This document shows, piece by piece, positions 1 to 9,210 of a stretch of 64,000 bases of DNA (position 1 is the stretch's first letter; every line of letters begins with the position of its first letter). The notes below the pieces were generated by a model. It searched no databases. It was not told the DNA's origin and worked only from the letters and a program-made list of their open reading frames with translations. A program made the translations under genes and the position numbers. The DNA is from CAYWEP01 sp964608945 (GTDB lineage Bacteria; Patescibacteriota; Microgenomatia; Levybacterales; UBA12049): positions 1 to 64,000 of the forward strand of contig CAZSQB010000001.1 in assembly GCA_964608945.1 (NCBI GenBank), in the 5' to 3' direction.

Positions 1-807
1 TTTTTAAGTGACGGTAGTATACCGTTTTTGTTCGCCAGAAAAAACTTCTTGCTCTTTCACCATCCGGTGAATTGGGTACGAGGGAAGACATGGTTCACGA
101 CGTTAAAATTTAAGAAAATTGATGGAATCATCTGTTACTCAACATATGTTAAGAAATATTTAGATAAAACATTTCCAATACCATCTCGTGTGCTTGCGCC
201 AGCTGTTAGTATTAATAGTAATCCAAAACATAGCAAAAAAAATATCATTCTCAGTGTTGGTCGGTACACCAAAGGGATGAATACAAAAAAACAAGAATTC
301 CTCATAGAAACATTTAAAAATAATAACAACAAATACTTCTCTGATTGGAAGCTCGTACTTATTGGTTCAGTTCTTCCGTCAGATGAGCAATACATTGAAG
401 AGTTGAGAAAACGTGCGAAAGGAAGTGAAATTGATATTTTGGAGAACGTGTCTTTTGAAAAACTTGGTGATTATTATGAAGACGCAAAGATATATTGGCA
501 TGCTGCAGGATTTGGCGAGGATCTAGAGAAATTTCCAGAATACGCCGAGCATTTTGGCATAACCACTGTTGAGGCGATGGGGCACGGAGCTGTGCCAGTA
601 GTTATTAATGCGGGAGGGCAGGCGGAAATTGTTGAAGACAAAAAAAGCGGATTACTCTGGAATACAAAAGAGGAGTTAATTGAGAAAACAAACATTCTTA
701 TGAAGAATAAGGACTTTTGGCAAGAGCTTTCAAAAGGGGCGAGGGGACGCGCAGGAGATTTTAATCATGACAGGTTCTGCAAGGAACTACACGAAATGCT
801 ATCATGA
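1..807 (+). CDS. GT4 glycosyltransferase, C-terminal part (5' partial)
   Basis: This is the C-terminal half of a family 4 glycosyltransferase (GT-B fold) that would use a nucleotide sugar on the cytoplasmic face of the membrane. The frame is open from base 1, and the TTG at base 28 is only an internal codon, so the gene starts upstream of the window. An NIILSVGRY stretch marks the start of the donor-binding domain. EHFGITTVE carries the E-x7-E signature (residues about 183 and 191 counted from base 1) and is followed by a Gly-rich loop. These are classic GT4 features, but the sugar specificity cannot be read. The stop overlaps the next start by 4 bases, so the two are probably translationally coupled. 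Confidence 0.85.
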   Translation, partial: FLSDGSIPFLFARKNFLLFHHPVNWVRGKTWFTTLKFKKIDGIICYSTYVKKYLDKTFPIPSRVLAPAVSINSNPKHSKKNIILSVGRYTKGMNTKKQEFLIETFKNNNNKYFSDWKLVLIGSVLPSDEQYIEELRKRAKGSEIDILENVSFEKLGDYYEDAKIYWHAAGFGEDLEKFPEYAEHFGITTVEAMGHGAVPVVINAGGQAEIVEDKKSGLLWNTKEELIEKTNILMKNKDFWQELSKGARGRAGDFNHDRFCKELHEMLS

Positions 808-3086
808 AATACATCCCCTTTATACTGTTTTTTTTCGTAAGCATTATTTTTTTCCGACCAGTTTTTATTGCTCATACCTTCCCTATTCCTGCAGATACGA
901 TTGTCGGACTCTATCATCCGTACAGAGATTTTTATGCTTTGGACTATCCGCGAGGAATACCGTTTAAAAACTTTCTTATCACCGATCCTGTCAGGCAACA
1001 ATATCCGTTTCGTCATCTCTCACTTAAGCAGGTATCACATGGCATATTACCACTCTGGAATCCGTATATAATGGCAGGATATCCACTGCTTGGAAGTTTG
1101 CAGCCTGCCTCTTTCTACCCGCTCAATATTTTTCTCCTTTTCTTGCCCTTCACATATGGTTGGTCGATTCTGATATTTCTCCAACCGTTACTAGCGGGAA
1201 TATTTCTCTTTCTCTATTTAAGAAATCTAAAACTGAATATTTGGTCTTGCACAATAGGTGGTGTTGCGTTTGCCTTTTCAGGCTTTTCAGTATCGTGGCT
1301 TGAGTGGGGAACGATAGGGCACGTAGCATTGTGGTTGCCAATGATACTTTTTAGTATTGATAAGCTAGTATCAAGTATACAGTATAAAGTATTTAGTATA
1401 CGAAAGGATTTTCTTTGGAGTTTAGTTTTTGTCTTTTCTCTAAGCTCATCTTTTCTTGCCGGTCATCTACAAATATTTCTTTATGTCTTTCTCCTCTCTG
1501 CGATTTATTTTTTAGCCAGATGGATACAGTTTGGGCGGAATAAACATATATTTTTCCTATACGTAATACTTAATACTTCATTCTTAATACTAACGTTCGT
1601 GCAGTGGCAGTCAACATTGCAATTAATAGGACAAAGCGCCCGGGAACTCGATCAGGCAGATTGGGCGAAAGACGGGTGGTTTATTCCATGGCAACATGTC
1701 GTGCAATTTTTAGTTCCGGATTTCTTTGGCAATCCAACAACGCTCAATTATTGGGGGGTATGGAACTATGCAGAGTTAGTTGGATACGTTGGAATTATTC
1801 CATTTCTTATGGCTATCTTTGCTTTATTTTTCCGTCGTGATAGAAAGACTTTTTTCTTCGGAACAGTTTTTTTTGTGTCTCTCATTTTTGCCTTGCCGAC
1901 ATTTATAGCTAAGATTCCGTTTCTCTTTCATATTCCATTTTTTAATACCGCCCAACCAACGCGCCTGCTCTTTGTTACAGATTTTTCTTTAGCGGTTCTT
2001 GCGGCTTTTGGGTTCGATTATTTTCTCAATCATAAAAAAGGCATTTTACCTGCTGTCGGTTTCATTATCGGCATATTTATTTGCTTGTGGTTGATTGTGA
2101 TGTTTGGAAAAGAAATATTTTCTATCTCAGGAGAAAACCTTGCAGTAGCAAAGCGAAACTTACTTTACTCATCAGCAATTGCTGGCTTGAGTTTGTTCCT
2201 TGCAACGTCATTTTTCTTTTTAAAACAGAAGAAGGTACAGTCAGCAGTTCTTATTCTTTTGATACTTGTTACAACATTGGACATATTACGGTTTGCTGAG
2301 AAGTTTACTCCTTTTACGAATCCAAAGTATCTTTATCCCCAAACAAAAACACTTGAGTTTCTGCAAAAAAGTGCAGGCAATTATCGCATTATGACAACAG
2401 ACAATCGAATTTTTCCTCCCAACTTTTCTGTTATGTACAAATTGCAGACAGTTGATGGATATGACCCTTTGTATCTGAGAAGATATGGTGAGTTAATCGC
2501 TGCGTCAGAGCGAGGAAAACCTGATATCTCCCCGCCATTCGGGTTCAATCGTATTATTACACCGCACAATTTTGATTCAAAAATTATTGACCTTCTCGGG
2601 ATAAAGTATGTGTTAAGTCTCTCTGAACTGGAATCACCCAAATTAAAAAAAGTTTTTCAAGAAGGAGAGACAAGGGTGTATGAAAATATGAATGTTATGC
2701 CCAGAGCGTATTTTGTAGATAAGGTGTATATTGAAGATAACAAACAAGACGTTATAAGTCGCATGTTTGACGATTCGTTTGACCTTAGGACATCTGCGAT
2801 AATTGAACCACCGAACTACTTCGAGCTACTTAATATGAAAAATTTGAGCCTTGGTAAGGCAGAGATTATTTACTATTCTGAAGACAAAGTTGTTGTTGCG
2901 GTTAAAAATGAGGGGGACGGATTTTTGGTTCTAACTGACACCTATTATCCGACTTGGAATTCTAAAGATTATATCGACAGAGGCAAATTAGGTGTTGCGC
3001 AGACAGTCTATCGGACGAACTATAACTTTCGCGGAGTACCTGTACAAAAAGGAGTAAAGACTGTAGAGTTTTATAATGCGTTTTAA
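804..3086 (+). CDS. YfhO-like polytopic membrane protein
   Basis: This 760-residue protein has a dozen or more hydrophobic segments over residues 1-500 and a soluble C-terminal domain. The early extracytoplasmic loop (DPVRQQYPFR, then PLWNPYIMAGYPL, residues about 60-95) matches the YfhO family of large GT-C-like membrane proteins linked to glycosylation of cell-wall polymers. The last 250 residues contain the YKLQTVDGYDPL and ARAYF/PRAYF type elements usual in that family. It is coupled to the upstream GT4 through an ATGA overlap. Two tracts of a 7-base repeat are embedded in the reading frame (1352-1400 and 1564-1591). Acceptor and donor are unknown. Confidence 0.75.
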   Translation: MKYIPFILFFFVSIIFFRPVFIAHTFPIPADTIVGLYHPYRDFYALDYPRGIPFKNFLITDPVRQQYPFRHLSLKQVSHGILPLWNPYIMAGYPLLGSLQPASFYPLNIFLLFLPFTYGWSILIFLQPLLAGIFLFLYLRNLKLNIWSCTIGGVAFAFSGFSVSWLEWGTIGHVALWLPMILFSIDKLVSSIQYKVFSIRKDFLWSLVFVFSLSSSFLAGHLQIFLYVFLLSAIYFLARWIQFGRNKHIFFLYVILNTSFLILTFVQWQSTLQLIGQSARELDQADWAKDGWFIPWQHVVQFLVPDFFGNPTTLNYWGVWNYAELVGYVGIIPFLMAIFALFFRRDRKTFFFGTVFFVSLIFALPTFIAKIPFLFHIPFFNTAQPTRLLFVTDFSLAVLAAFGFDYFLNHKKGILPAVGFIIGIFICLWLIVMFGKEIFSISGENLAVAKRNLLYSSAIAGLSLFLATSFFFLKQKKVQSAVLILLILVTTLDILRFAEKFTPFTNPKYLYPQTKTLEFLQKSAGNYRIMTTDNRIFPPNFSVMYKLQTVDGYDPLYLRRYGELIAASERGKPDISPPFGFNRIITPHNFDSKIIDLLGIKYVLSLSELESPKLKKVFQEGETRVYENMNVMPRAYFVDKVYIEDNKQDVISRMFDDSFDLRTSAIIEPPNYFELLNMKNLSLGKAEIIYYSEDKVVVAVKNEGDGFLVLTDTYYPTWNSKDYIDRGKLGVAQTVYRTNYNFRGVPVQKGVKTVEFYNAF
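1352..1400 (+). repeat. Heptanucleotide tract in a coding region
   Basis: Five consecutive 7-base units of the form (T/A/C)AGTATN run from 1366 to 1400 in perfect register. A further TAGTATT at 1352-1358 is in the same register, separated by one degenerate unit. The tract is translated as a Ser/Ile/Tyr/Lys/Val-rich loop (VSSIQYKVFSI) in the YfhO-like protein. The same unit recurs inverted at 1564-1591 and in direct orientation at 12038-12072, so it is a dispersed element rather than a local accident. Confidence 0.75.
1564..1591 (-). repeat. Inverted heptanucleotide tract
   Basis: Four 7-base units run in register: TAATACT, TAATACT, the degenerate TCATTCT, and TAATACT. Read on the minus strand this is the AGTATTA form of the unit found at 1366-1400, so the two tracts in this gene are in opposite orientation about 170 bases apart. 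It is read in frame as part of a hydrophobic segment. Confidence 0.7.
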
Positions 3087-3100
3087 AAAGGAATCTTGCT

Positions 3101-4051
3101 ATGAAAATTAGTGTCATTATTCCAAATTATAATGGCGAATCGCTTTTGAAAAATAATCTGAAAAAGATCTCTGAAATCATTCATGATTTTCAAAAGGGAT
3201 CAAAACACGAAGTTGAGTTGATTATCATTGATGATGCTTCAAAAGACGGGAGCGTTTCGTATATTGATTCATTCATTAAGCAAAATAAAACAGACATAGT
3301 TATTCACTTACAGAAGAATGAAAAAAACTTAGGTTTCTCTCCCACGATAAATAGAGCTGTTAAAAAAGCAACAGGCGAGATTGTTTATTTGTTGAACTCC
3401 GATGTATTGCCGGAGGATGATTTTCTCTTGCCGCTTCTTTCCCATTTTGCTGATGAGCGAGTATTTGCAGTGGGCTCTATGGATAAAAGTAAGGAAAATG
3501 GCAAAATTATTTTACGAGGGAGAGGAATCGGCAGATGGAAAAAAGGTTTTCTCATTCATAGTCGGGGAGAAGTTGATAAAACGAATACGCTTTGGGTCAA
3601 TGGGGGAAGTGGTGCATTCAGAAAAGAGACTTGGGATAAGCTTGGAGGTTTTTGCGAATTATATGCTCCTTACTATTGGGAAGATATTGACTTGTCGTAC
3701 CGTGCACAAAAATCAGGCTATACCGTTATTTTTGAACCGAAAAGTGTAGTCATACATGAGCACAAAAAAGGAGCAATTTTTCGTACGCAAAAACCCCAAA
3801 AAATAAAAGCAATAGCATACAGAAATCAGATTTTATTTACCTGGATCAACGCGACGGATGTGGATATATTACTACAGCATGTACTTTGGATGCCGTATTA
3901 CATTATTGCTGCGATAGTAAAGGGTGACTTGGTATTTCTTGCCGGTCTTGCTCAGGCTTTTATTCGCCTAGCAAATGTTATACAATTTAGAGCAAACATT
4001 TCAAAGCATTTCATCAAAAGCGATCGAGAGATTATTTCGACTTTTTCCTAG
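3101..4051 (+). CDS. GT2 family glycosyltransferase
   Basis: This 316-residue protein has a GT-A fold. The N-terminal SVIIPNYNGE and the following IIIDDASKDGS form the nucleotide-sugar site. LLNSDVLP near residue 105 supplies the metal-binding Asp, and YYWEDIDLSYRA near residue 200 is the acceptor-side ED motif of rhamnosyltransferase-like GT2 enzymes. Two short C-terminal hydrophobic stretches may tether it to the inner membrane. The ATG follows an AAGGAA about seven bases upstream, one of the few plausible ribosome sites in the window. The stop directly abuts the next ATG. Substrate is unknown. Confidence 0.85.
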   Translation: MKISVIIPNYNGESLLKNNLKKISEIIHDFQKGSKHEVELIIIDDASKDGSVSYIDSFIKQNKTDIVIHLQKNEKNLGFSPTINRAVKKATGEIVYLLNSDVLPEDDFLLPLLSHFADERVFAVGSMDKSKENGKIILRGRGIGRWKKGFLIHSRGEVDKTNTLWVNGGSGAFRKETWDKLGGFCELYAPYYWEDIDLSYRAQKSGYTVIFEPKSVVIHEHKKGAIFRTQKPQKIKAIAYRNQILFTWINATDVDILLQHVLWMPYYIIAAIVKGDLVFLAGLAQAFIRLANVIQFRANISKHFIKSDREIISTFS

Positions 4052-4759
4052 ATGAAGTTATCTATAATTATTCCTGCGTTTAACGAAGAGAAAACAATAG
4101 GAAGCATAGTAAAAAAAGTTGTATCCGTGAGACTTCCTGGTGTTGAGAGGGAAGTAATTATTGTTGATGATGGCTCAACAGATAACACTATTTCAAAAAT
4201 CCCTAAAATCTATAAAAATCTCACCATTATTGTTCATAAAGTAAATCAGGGTAAAGGAGCGGCAATTATGTCGGGGGTAAAGAAAGCAAGCGGGGAATAC
4301 ATAGTTATTCAAGATGCAGATTTAGAGTATGATCCATCTGATATTATTAATCTCATTGAGCCTCTTAAAGAAAAAAAATATCAAGTTGTCTATGGATCGC
4401 GGCTTAAGAGAATGCCAAATTTCTTAAGAGACGAACGAACAGTTCGTTTTTTTACTCACTATCTCGGAAATAAATTTTTAAGTCTTATTACAAGCATCTT
4501 GTATGGACAATGGATTACCGATATGGAAACAGGATATAAATTATTTCCTAAATCGTTGGTAAATAACATGAACATCCAGGCAAAGAGCTTTGATTTCGAA
4601 CCAGAGATTACTGCAAAATTCTTAAAGCGAGGTCATAATATTCTTGAAGTCCCCATTAGCACCAATCCGAGAAGCTATGATGAAGGAAAAAAGCTGATCA
4701 CATTTAAAGACGGACCTATCGCGCTTTGGACTTTGTTGAAATACAGATTTATTGATTAA
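4052..4759 (+). CDS. GT2, DPM1-like polyprenyl-phosphate sugar synthase
   Basis: This 235-residue GT2 resembles dolichyl/polyprenyl-phosphate mannose or glucose synthases. It starts LSIIIPAFNEEKTI, then has VDDGSTDNT and the DADLEYDP metal site near residue 92. The later DMETGYKLF and FDFEPEI motifs are typical of the DPM1/DPG group. Such enzymes make polyprenyl-phosphate-linked monosaccharides, the donors used by GT-C membrane transferases. It lies directly before several GT-C genes and shares one base with the next start, so I infer that it supplies their donor. Which sugar it transfers is not evident. Confidence 0.8.
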   Translation: MKLSIIIPAFNEEKTIGSIVKKVVSVRLPGVEREVIIVDDGSTDNTISKIPKIYKNLTIIVHKVNQGKGAAIMSGVKKASGEYIVIQDADLEYDPSDIINLIEPLKEKKYQVVYGSRLKRMPNFLRDERTVRFFTHYLGNKFLSLITSILYGQWITDMETGYKLFPKSLVNNMNIQAKSFDFEPEITAKFLKRGHNILEVPISTNPRSYDEGKKLITFKDGPIALWTLLKYRFID

Positions 4760-6252
4760 TGAATAATTTATTGTTAACCGTGCAGAAGAACAAGTATTTA
4801 CTTATTTGTATAGCTATTATTCTTCTTGCAACTTTTTTGCGTTTTTACAACTACGAAAACAGATGGGGACTTGCATATGACCAGGCACACGATGCGTTAG
4901 TTTCCAGATACGCGGTTGAGGAGAAAAAATTACCACTCTTGGGCCCTTTTTCTTCTGCGGGTCCGTTTCAAACAGGAGGACAATGGTATTGGTTAATAAT
5001 GATTCCAATTTTTATCTACCCTTATTCGGTTTTATCACCATGGATTTTTATAACACTTCTTTCTGTAGCATTTGTGGGAGTAATGATTTTTATAGGAAAT
5101 AAGCTTGAAGGAAGATTCTTTTCTGTTATTGTCGGGTTATTTGCATGTGTTTCTACCGCACAAATTGCCCAGGCAGTCAGCCTGACGAATCAGTCGCCGC
5201 ATGCTCTCCTAAGTGCTTTAGGCATTGCATCAATGATTTATTTTATTAAAACAAAAAAAACAAAATTCTTATTTTTGATTGGAGTTCTTGTAAGCTTGTC
5301 TGCAACCATTCATCTGCAGGGAGTAGCCCTTATTTTATTATTGGTAACTACGATTCTTTTTACCAAGACATTTTCTTTGAAAAAGATTACTATTGTTGCT
5401 CTTGGCGCGTGCACTGCGCTTATACCCATTCTCTTATATGATTTGCAACATGATTTTTTTAATATAAAAAACATGTATCAGTATTACTTATTCGATCAAT
5501 ATAAGATTTCACTTGATGTATTAGGAAGAAGATGGTTAACCTATGGTGGAATATTTATCCCACGATCATGGGCTTATGTTATTGGCGGTTTTCCACCTGT
5601 TGGATATGTAGGAATAATTGGATCTGGATTGATGATTGTATATGCTGTTTTCAAAAAAAAACTTTCAAAAGAATGGTTTATCTTAGCGGTAGCTTTTGCT
5701 GGAATGGTTGGTATTTTAAAATATACCCGAACGCCCCTTTTTGACAGTTATTTGGTTTTTTTGCACCCATTTATTATTCTTTTAACTTCTCTTTTTGTAC
5801 TCGATATGTATAGATTTAATAGAATTGTAGGTTTGACTCTTTGTATCGGCATCGTGACCACGAGCTTATATAAAGACATCCCAGAATTAAAAGGCAGCTT
5901 TAATTATGCCGCGTTTATATCGAATAATTTTAAAAACGCTCTAACTGAAAAATATCCAAACGAAAAATTTGCAATATATGATCATAGATATTCGCAGAAA
6001 GATAAAAGTCTACCGCTCGTTTTATTTTTAGATGGTGAAGGTAAAATTAACGATAATGGACATAAAATAGGGATATACATACAAACTATGCAGTATGTAG
6101 CAAATAGTCCAGTTATTAAGGGAGAAAAAGGTGAATACCAATTAGTTGATTTAGATAGTTATTCAACTTTTGATTTATCGAAAGATCAATGGGTATTTGT
6201 TAATCCAAGTGAAATTTATCGGACAACAGAAGAATGGTATACTAAAAAATAA
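4759..6252 (+). CDS. GT-C membrane glycosyltransferase (GT39-like, DQ variant)
   Basis: This 497-residue protein has roughly ten to twelve hydrophobic segments. After the first segment an Asp-rich loop AYDQAHDA (D41, D45) occupies the position of the catalytic acidic motif in PMT/ArnT-type enzymes, but as D-Q-x-x-D instead of D-E. It shares this loop, a GPF/LQG...W-Y stretch and a DLxHDF motif with the protein at 14204-15703, so the two form their own subfamily. It probably transfers sugar from a polyprenyl-phosphate donor on the outer face of the membrane. Coupling is by a one-base overlap on both sides. Confidence 0.7.
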   Translation: MNNLLLTVQKNKYLLICIAIILLATFLRFYNYENRWGLAYDQAHDALVSRYAVEEKKLPLLGPFSSAGPFQTGGQWYWLIMIPIFIYPYSVLSPWIFITLLSVAFVGVMIFIGNKLEGRFFSVIVGLFACVSTAQIAQAVSLTNQSPHALLSALGIASMIYFIKTKKTKFLFLIGVLVSLSATIHLQGVALILLLVTTILFTKTFSLKKITIVALGACTALIPILLYDLQHDFFNIKNMYQYYLFDQYKISLDVLGRRWLTYGGIFIPRSWAYVIGGFPPVGYVGIIGSGLMIVYAVFKKKLSKEWFILAVAFAGMVGILKYTRTPLFDSYLVFLHPFIILLTSLFVLDMYRFNRIVGLTLCIGIVTTSLYKDIPELKGSFNYAAFISNNFKNALTEKYPNEKFAIYDHRYSQKDKSLPLVLFLDGEGKINDNGHKIGIYIQTMQYVANSPVIKGEKGEYQLVDLDSYSTFDLSKDQWVFVNPSEIYRTTEEWYTKK

Positions 6253-7496
6253 TGAAGAGTGTTCAGCTTGATTCGGTTCTCCTTTTTACATTTGTTATTC
6301 CCTTTGTCATGGCCGTGCGAATCGGTCCCGGAGATACGCCATATTGGTTATTTGGAATAATCTTTTTTTTACTGTTCGGAAACATAGTATTGGATATAGT
6401 GTCGGTAAAAGAGAAACTACGTTCTTTACTAAAGCAAATAGTATTGTGGACAACCATTATCGTTGTTCTTGGTAGCGCTTTTGCTTCTGCAATTATGGTA
6501 AGACATCAGGTAGCCCCTGTCTATATGATTCATGACATAATATTGCAGCAAGAGTCAGCACTTCGCTTTTTATTAGATGGGATAAATCCATACGCGGTTA
6601 CATATTTTGGAACTCCACTGGAGCAATGGAATTATTCTCCAACAGAGGTTAATCCTGCTTTGTACCACTTTGTCATGCAGCCTTTCTATCTATTGTTCGC
6701 CTTACCATTTTATTTTATCAGCAATCATACCATCGGTTACTTCGATGGAAGAATTCCGTTATTGTTTCTCTTTTTCTCGCTTCTTGTTCTTTCAAGTGCT
6801 TTGATAAAAGAAGAAGAGCGCAAACGATTATTCCTAGTTCTTCTTGCTTTCAACCCTGCGGTTCTTCCCTACACACTTGAGGGTAGATCGGATTTGTTTA
6901 TGTATCCATTTCTTTTCTTAGGATTTTTCCTTCTCTATAAAAAACGCTATGTATGGGCAGGGATCCCGATCGCGCTTGCGTTTGCTGTGAAGCAGTCAGC
7001 GTGGTTGATATTTCCATTCTATGTCGCGTATTTATTTTTTAATACAAAAAGCATCAAGGCAACAGTCCTCTCTCTTCTGCCATTTGCACTTGTCTTTGGC
7101 GCTATCGTCCTGCCTTTCTTCCTTTGGGACCAGAACGCATTTATCGATAGCACTGTACGATATCTATCAGGCGATACAAAGCACAGCTATCCGATTTCAG
7201 GATATGGTCTTGGTAGATTACTTCATGAGATTCACGTGATAAGGGACCTTAAGGGGCAATACCCATTTTTATACTGGCAAGCTGCAGCCGGTTTACCTCT
7301 CCTTATTGGGCTCCTCTATTACTTAAAGAAACGGCCGAGTGTTTCTCGCCTTATACTTGTTTACGCAATTTTTTCGTTCGTGTATTGGTATGTATCACGA
7401 TACTTTAACAACAGTCATCTATCGTACATCTCAATGGTTTTTATAACTGCATACTTCTGGCCGGAAACAAAAGATAGGAGTCATGAAAAGACTTAG
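6252..7496 (+). CDS. GT87-like polytopic mannosyltransferase-type protein
   Basis: This 414-residue, largely hydrophobic protein has about ten membrane segments. The loop LLDGINPYAVTY (residues about 97-108) and the later FNPAVLPYTLEGRSDLF, then LAFAVKQSAW, match the layout of GT87/DUF2029-type polyprenol-phosphomannose-dependent transferases. In that family an NPY loop and a Pro/Gly-rich RSD or GHND loop are typical. The frame ends 14 bases inside the following gene. The assignment rests on motif resemblance only. Confidence 0.6.
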   Translation: MKSVQLDSVLLFTFVIPFVMAVRIGPGDTPYWLFGIIFFLLFGNIVLDIVSVKEKLRSLLKQIVLWTTIIVVLGSAFASAIMVRHQVAPVYMIHDIILQQESALRFLLDGINPYAVTYFGTPLEQWNYSPTEVNPALYHFVMQPFYLLFALPFYFISNHTIGYFDGRIPLLFLFFSLLVLSSALIKEEERKRLFLVLLAFNPAVLPYTLEGRSDLFMYPFLFLGFFLLYKKRYVWAGIPIALAFAVKQSAWLIFPFYVAYLFFNTKSIKATVLSLLPFALVFGAIVLPFFLWDQNAFIDSTVRYLSGDTKHSYPISGYGLGRLLHEIHVIRDLKGQYPFLYWQAAAGLPLLIGLLYYLKKRPSVSRLILVYAIFSFVYWYVSRYFNNSHLSYISMVFITAYFWPETKDRSHEKT

Positions 7497-9153
7497 TATT
7501 TTTCTCCTCATTTGTATTTTTCTCTCAGCTTTTTTTGTGCGCCTATATAAAGCTGGAGAAGTTCCATCAGGATTTCATCGCGATGAAGCGTTCTTAGGTT
7601 ATAACGCATACGCCATCTATAAAACCGGAAAAGATATGACCGGGAAGTTTCTTCCTCTTCATCTCGCATCATATCTCTACAGTCCAGCAGGGTATTCGTA
7701 TTTAGCTATTCCCTCAATCGCGATATTTGGACTCAATGAATTCTCTATCCGATTACCATCCGCATTTTTTGGCGCACTCTCCATTCCCCTTCTTTATATT
7801 ATGCTCAAAAAGCTATTTATACATAATCGATATAAAGAGCAGTTATCCATAATAGCTTCAGTTCTTTTTGCTATTACACCATGGCATATTAATCTCTCAA
7901 GAACGACGACTGAAAATCCAGTTGTTTTGTTTTTCTTTCTCCTGGGATTAGTCTTTTTTTTCCACTGGAGAGCAAAACAAACTCTCCCCTTTTTACTGTT
8001 AAGTTTTCTATCTTTTTTTGTGACAGTTTTTTTATATCAGGCTCCGCGGGCATTTCTCCCGTTTTTTCTCCCTTTTCTTTTTCTATCTTTGGCATATAAG
8101 CAAGCGCGTAAGCATATAAAAGTATTGCTGATGTTGTTTATCCTTATTGTTTTGCCCATTGGATATGTTATAAGCTCTTCTCATCTATCATTGCGAATTA
8201 CATCGCTTAGTCTTACAAGCTCTCCTGAAGCGTCACTCATATTAACAGAAGCTATCCACCGTGATGGTGAGGAGGGAATACCGTCTCATATTGTACGAGT
8301 ATTCCATAATAAGCCACTTTTTTTTCTTGATAAATTTCTCACAAACTATTTTTCTCACTTCGATTACTCATTCCTTTTCGCAGACGAAGGGTATCCTGAT
8401 AGATATCGAGTTCCAGGGGCAGGGTTGCTTTTGGTGACGCTGCTTCCGTTTCTATTGTTCGGTTTTTTTGAACTTTTAAAATCAAACAGACAGGAAGGAT
8501 TACTCCTTTTAGGGTGGATCATTTTGACCCCGATCGGATCTGCGTTGACATTTGATGATGTCCCAAACCTTCAGCGGGCACTTTTTATGCTCCCTCCGTT
8601 ATTAATTGGAGCATCGTTTGGAGCCGTGTCATTTTTCCATATAGTGCAAAAAAATAAAACACTCTCCACAATATTATTATTCGTTTTTGTCTTTTTTACT
8701 TCATTTTTATTTGTCCGCTACCTTCATCAATACTATGTGCACGGGAATCCATACCGGCCATGGTATCGGCAAGACGGATATAGGGAGCTAGTTGCGAAGG
8801 TGAACAAGTATCTACCAGGTTTCAAAAAAGCCATAATTACCGATAGGGAATCTGCTCCAACGATATTCTTTCTGTTTTACAGTCAGTATGACCCGGCAAA
8901 GTTTCAACAGGAAACGCAAAATTCTCCAATGCGAGATTTTGATAGGATAAACTTTGGAAAATATGAATTTTCTCAAGAAGAATGTCCATTTCCAACAGCG
9001 AAAACGCCACCTGCTAAGAAGAAAGTAATAGTAGAGAAGGACGTGTTATATGTCAATAGCGGTCTGTGCGATAAGGCAGAAAAGGCCGAATACCTTGATA
9101 TGATAAAACGAGAAGACAATTCTACTGTATTTGAGATTATCAATAAATTGTAG
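7483..9153 (+). CDS. PMT/ArnT-type (GT39-like) glycosyltransferase, paralogue 1 of 4
   Basis: This is the first of four tandem paralogues (7483, 9211, 10855 and 12540). It has 556 residues, an N-terminal membrane anchor, the catalytic-type loop RDEAFLGYNAYAI (D34, E35), the shared ITPWHINLSR element near residue 135, about ten further hydrophobic segments and a soluble C-terminal tail. Where the other three have T-x3-PHAxR before a later membrane segment, this copy has DDVPNLQRA, so it is the most divergent. It is expected to transfer a polyprenyl-phosphate-linked sugar outside the membrane. It overlaps the previous gene by 14 bases. Confidence 0.75.
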   Translation: MKRLSIFLLICIFLSAFFVRLYKAGEVPSGFHRDEAFLGYNAYAIYKTGKDMTGKFLPLHLASYLYSPAGYSYLAIPSIAIFGLNEFSIRLPSAFFGALSIPLLYIMLKKLFIHNRYKEQLSIIASVLFAITPWHINLSRTTTENPVVLFFFLLGLVFFFHWRAKQTLPFLLLSFLSFFVTVFLYQAPRAFLPFFLPFLFLSLAYKQARKHIKVLLMLFILIVLPIGYVISSSHLSLRITSLSLTSSPEASLILTEAIHRDGEEGIPSHIVRVFHNKPLFFLDKFLTNYFSHFDYSFLFADEGYPDRYRVPGAGLLLVTLLPFLLFGFFELLKSNRQEGLLLLGWIILTPIGSALTFDDVPNLQRALFMLPPLLIGASFGAVSFFHIVQKNKTLSTILLFVFVFFTSFLFVRYLHQYYVHGNPYRPWYRQDGYRELVAKVNKYLPGFKKAIITDRESAPTIFFLFYSQYDPAKFQQETQNSPMRDFDRINFGKYEFSQEECPFPTAKTPPAKKKVIVEKDVLYVNSGLCDKAEKAEYLDMIKREDNSTVFEIINKL

Positions 9154-9210
9154 CATAGTAACCTTACGCAATAAACTCTGCAATAATGATAAATAGTGCA
9201 TGATTACGCT

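Noticed and set aside
1352..1400. AGTATN tract as a CRISPR-like array
   Set aside because: The units are 7 bases long with no spacers.
3402..3749. 115-residue plus-strand frame inside the GT2 gene at 3101
   Set aside because: It is out of frame with a gene having complete GT2 motifs; codon content is not protein-like.
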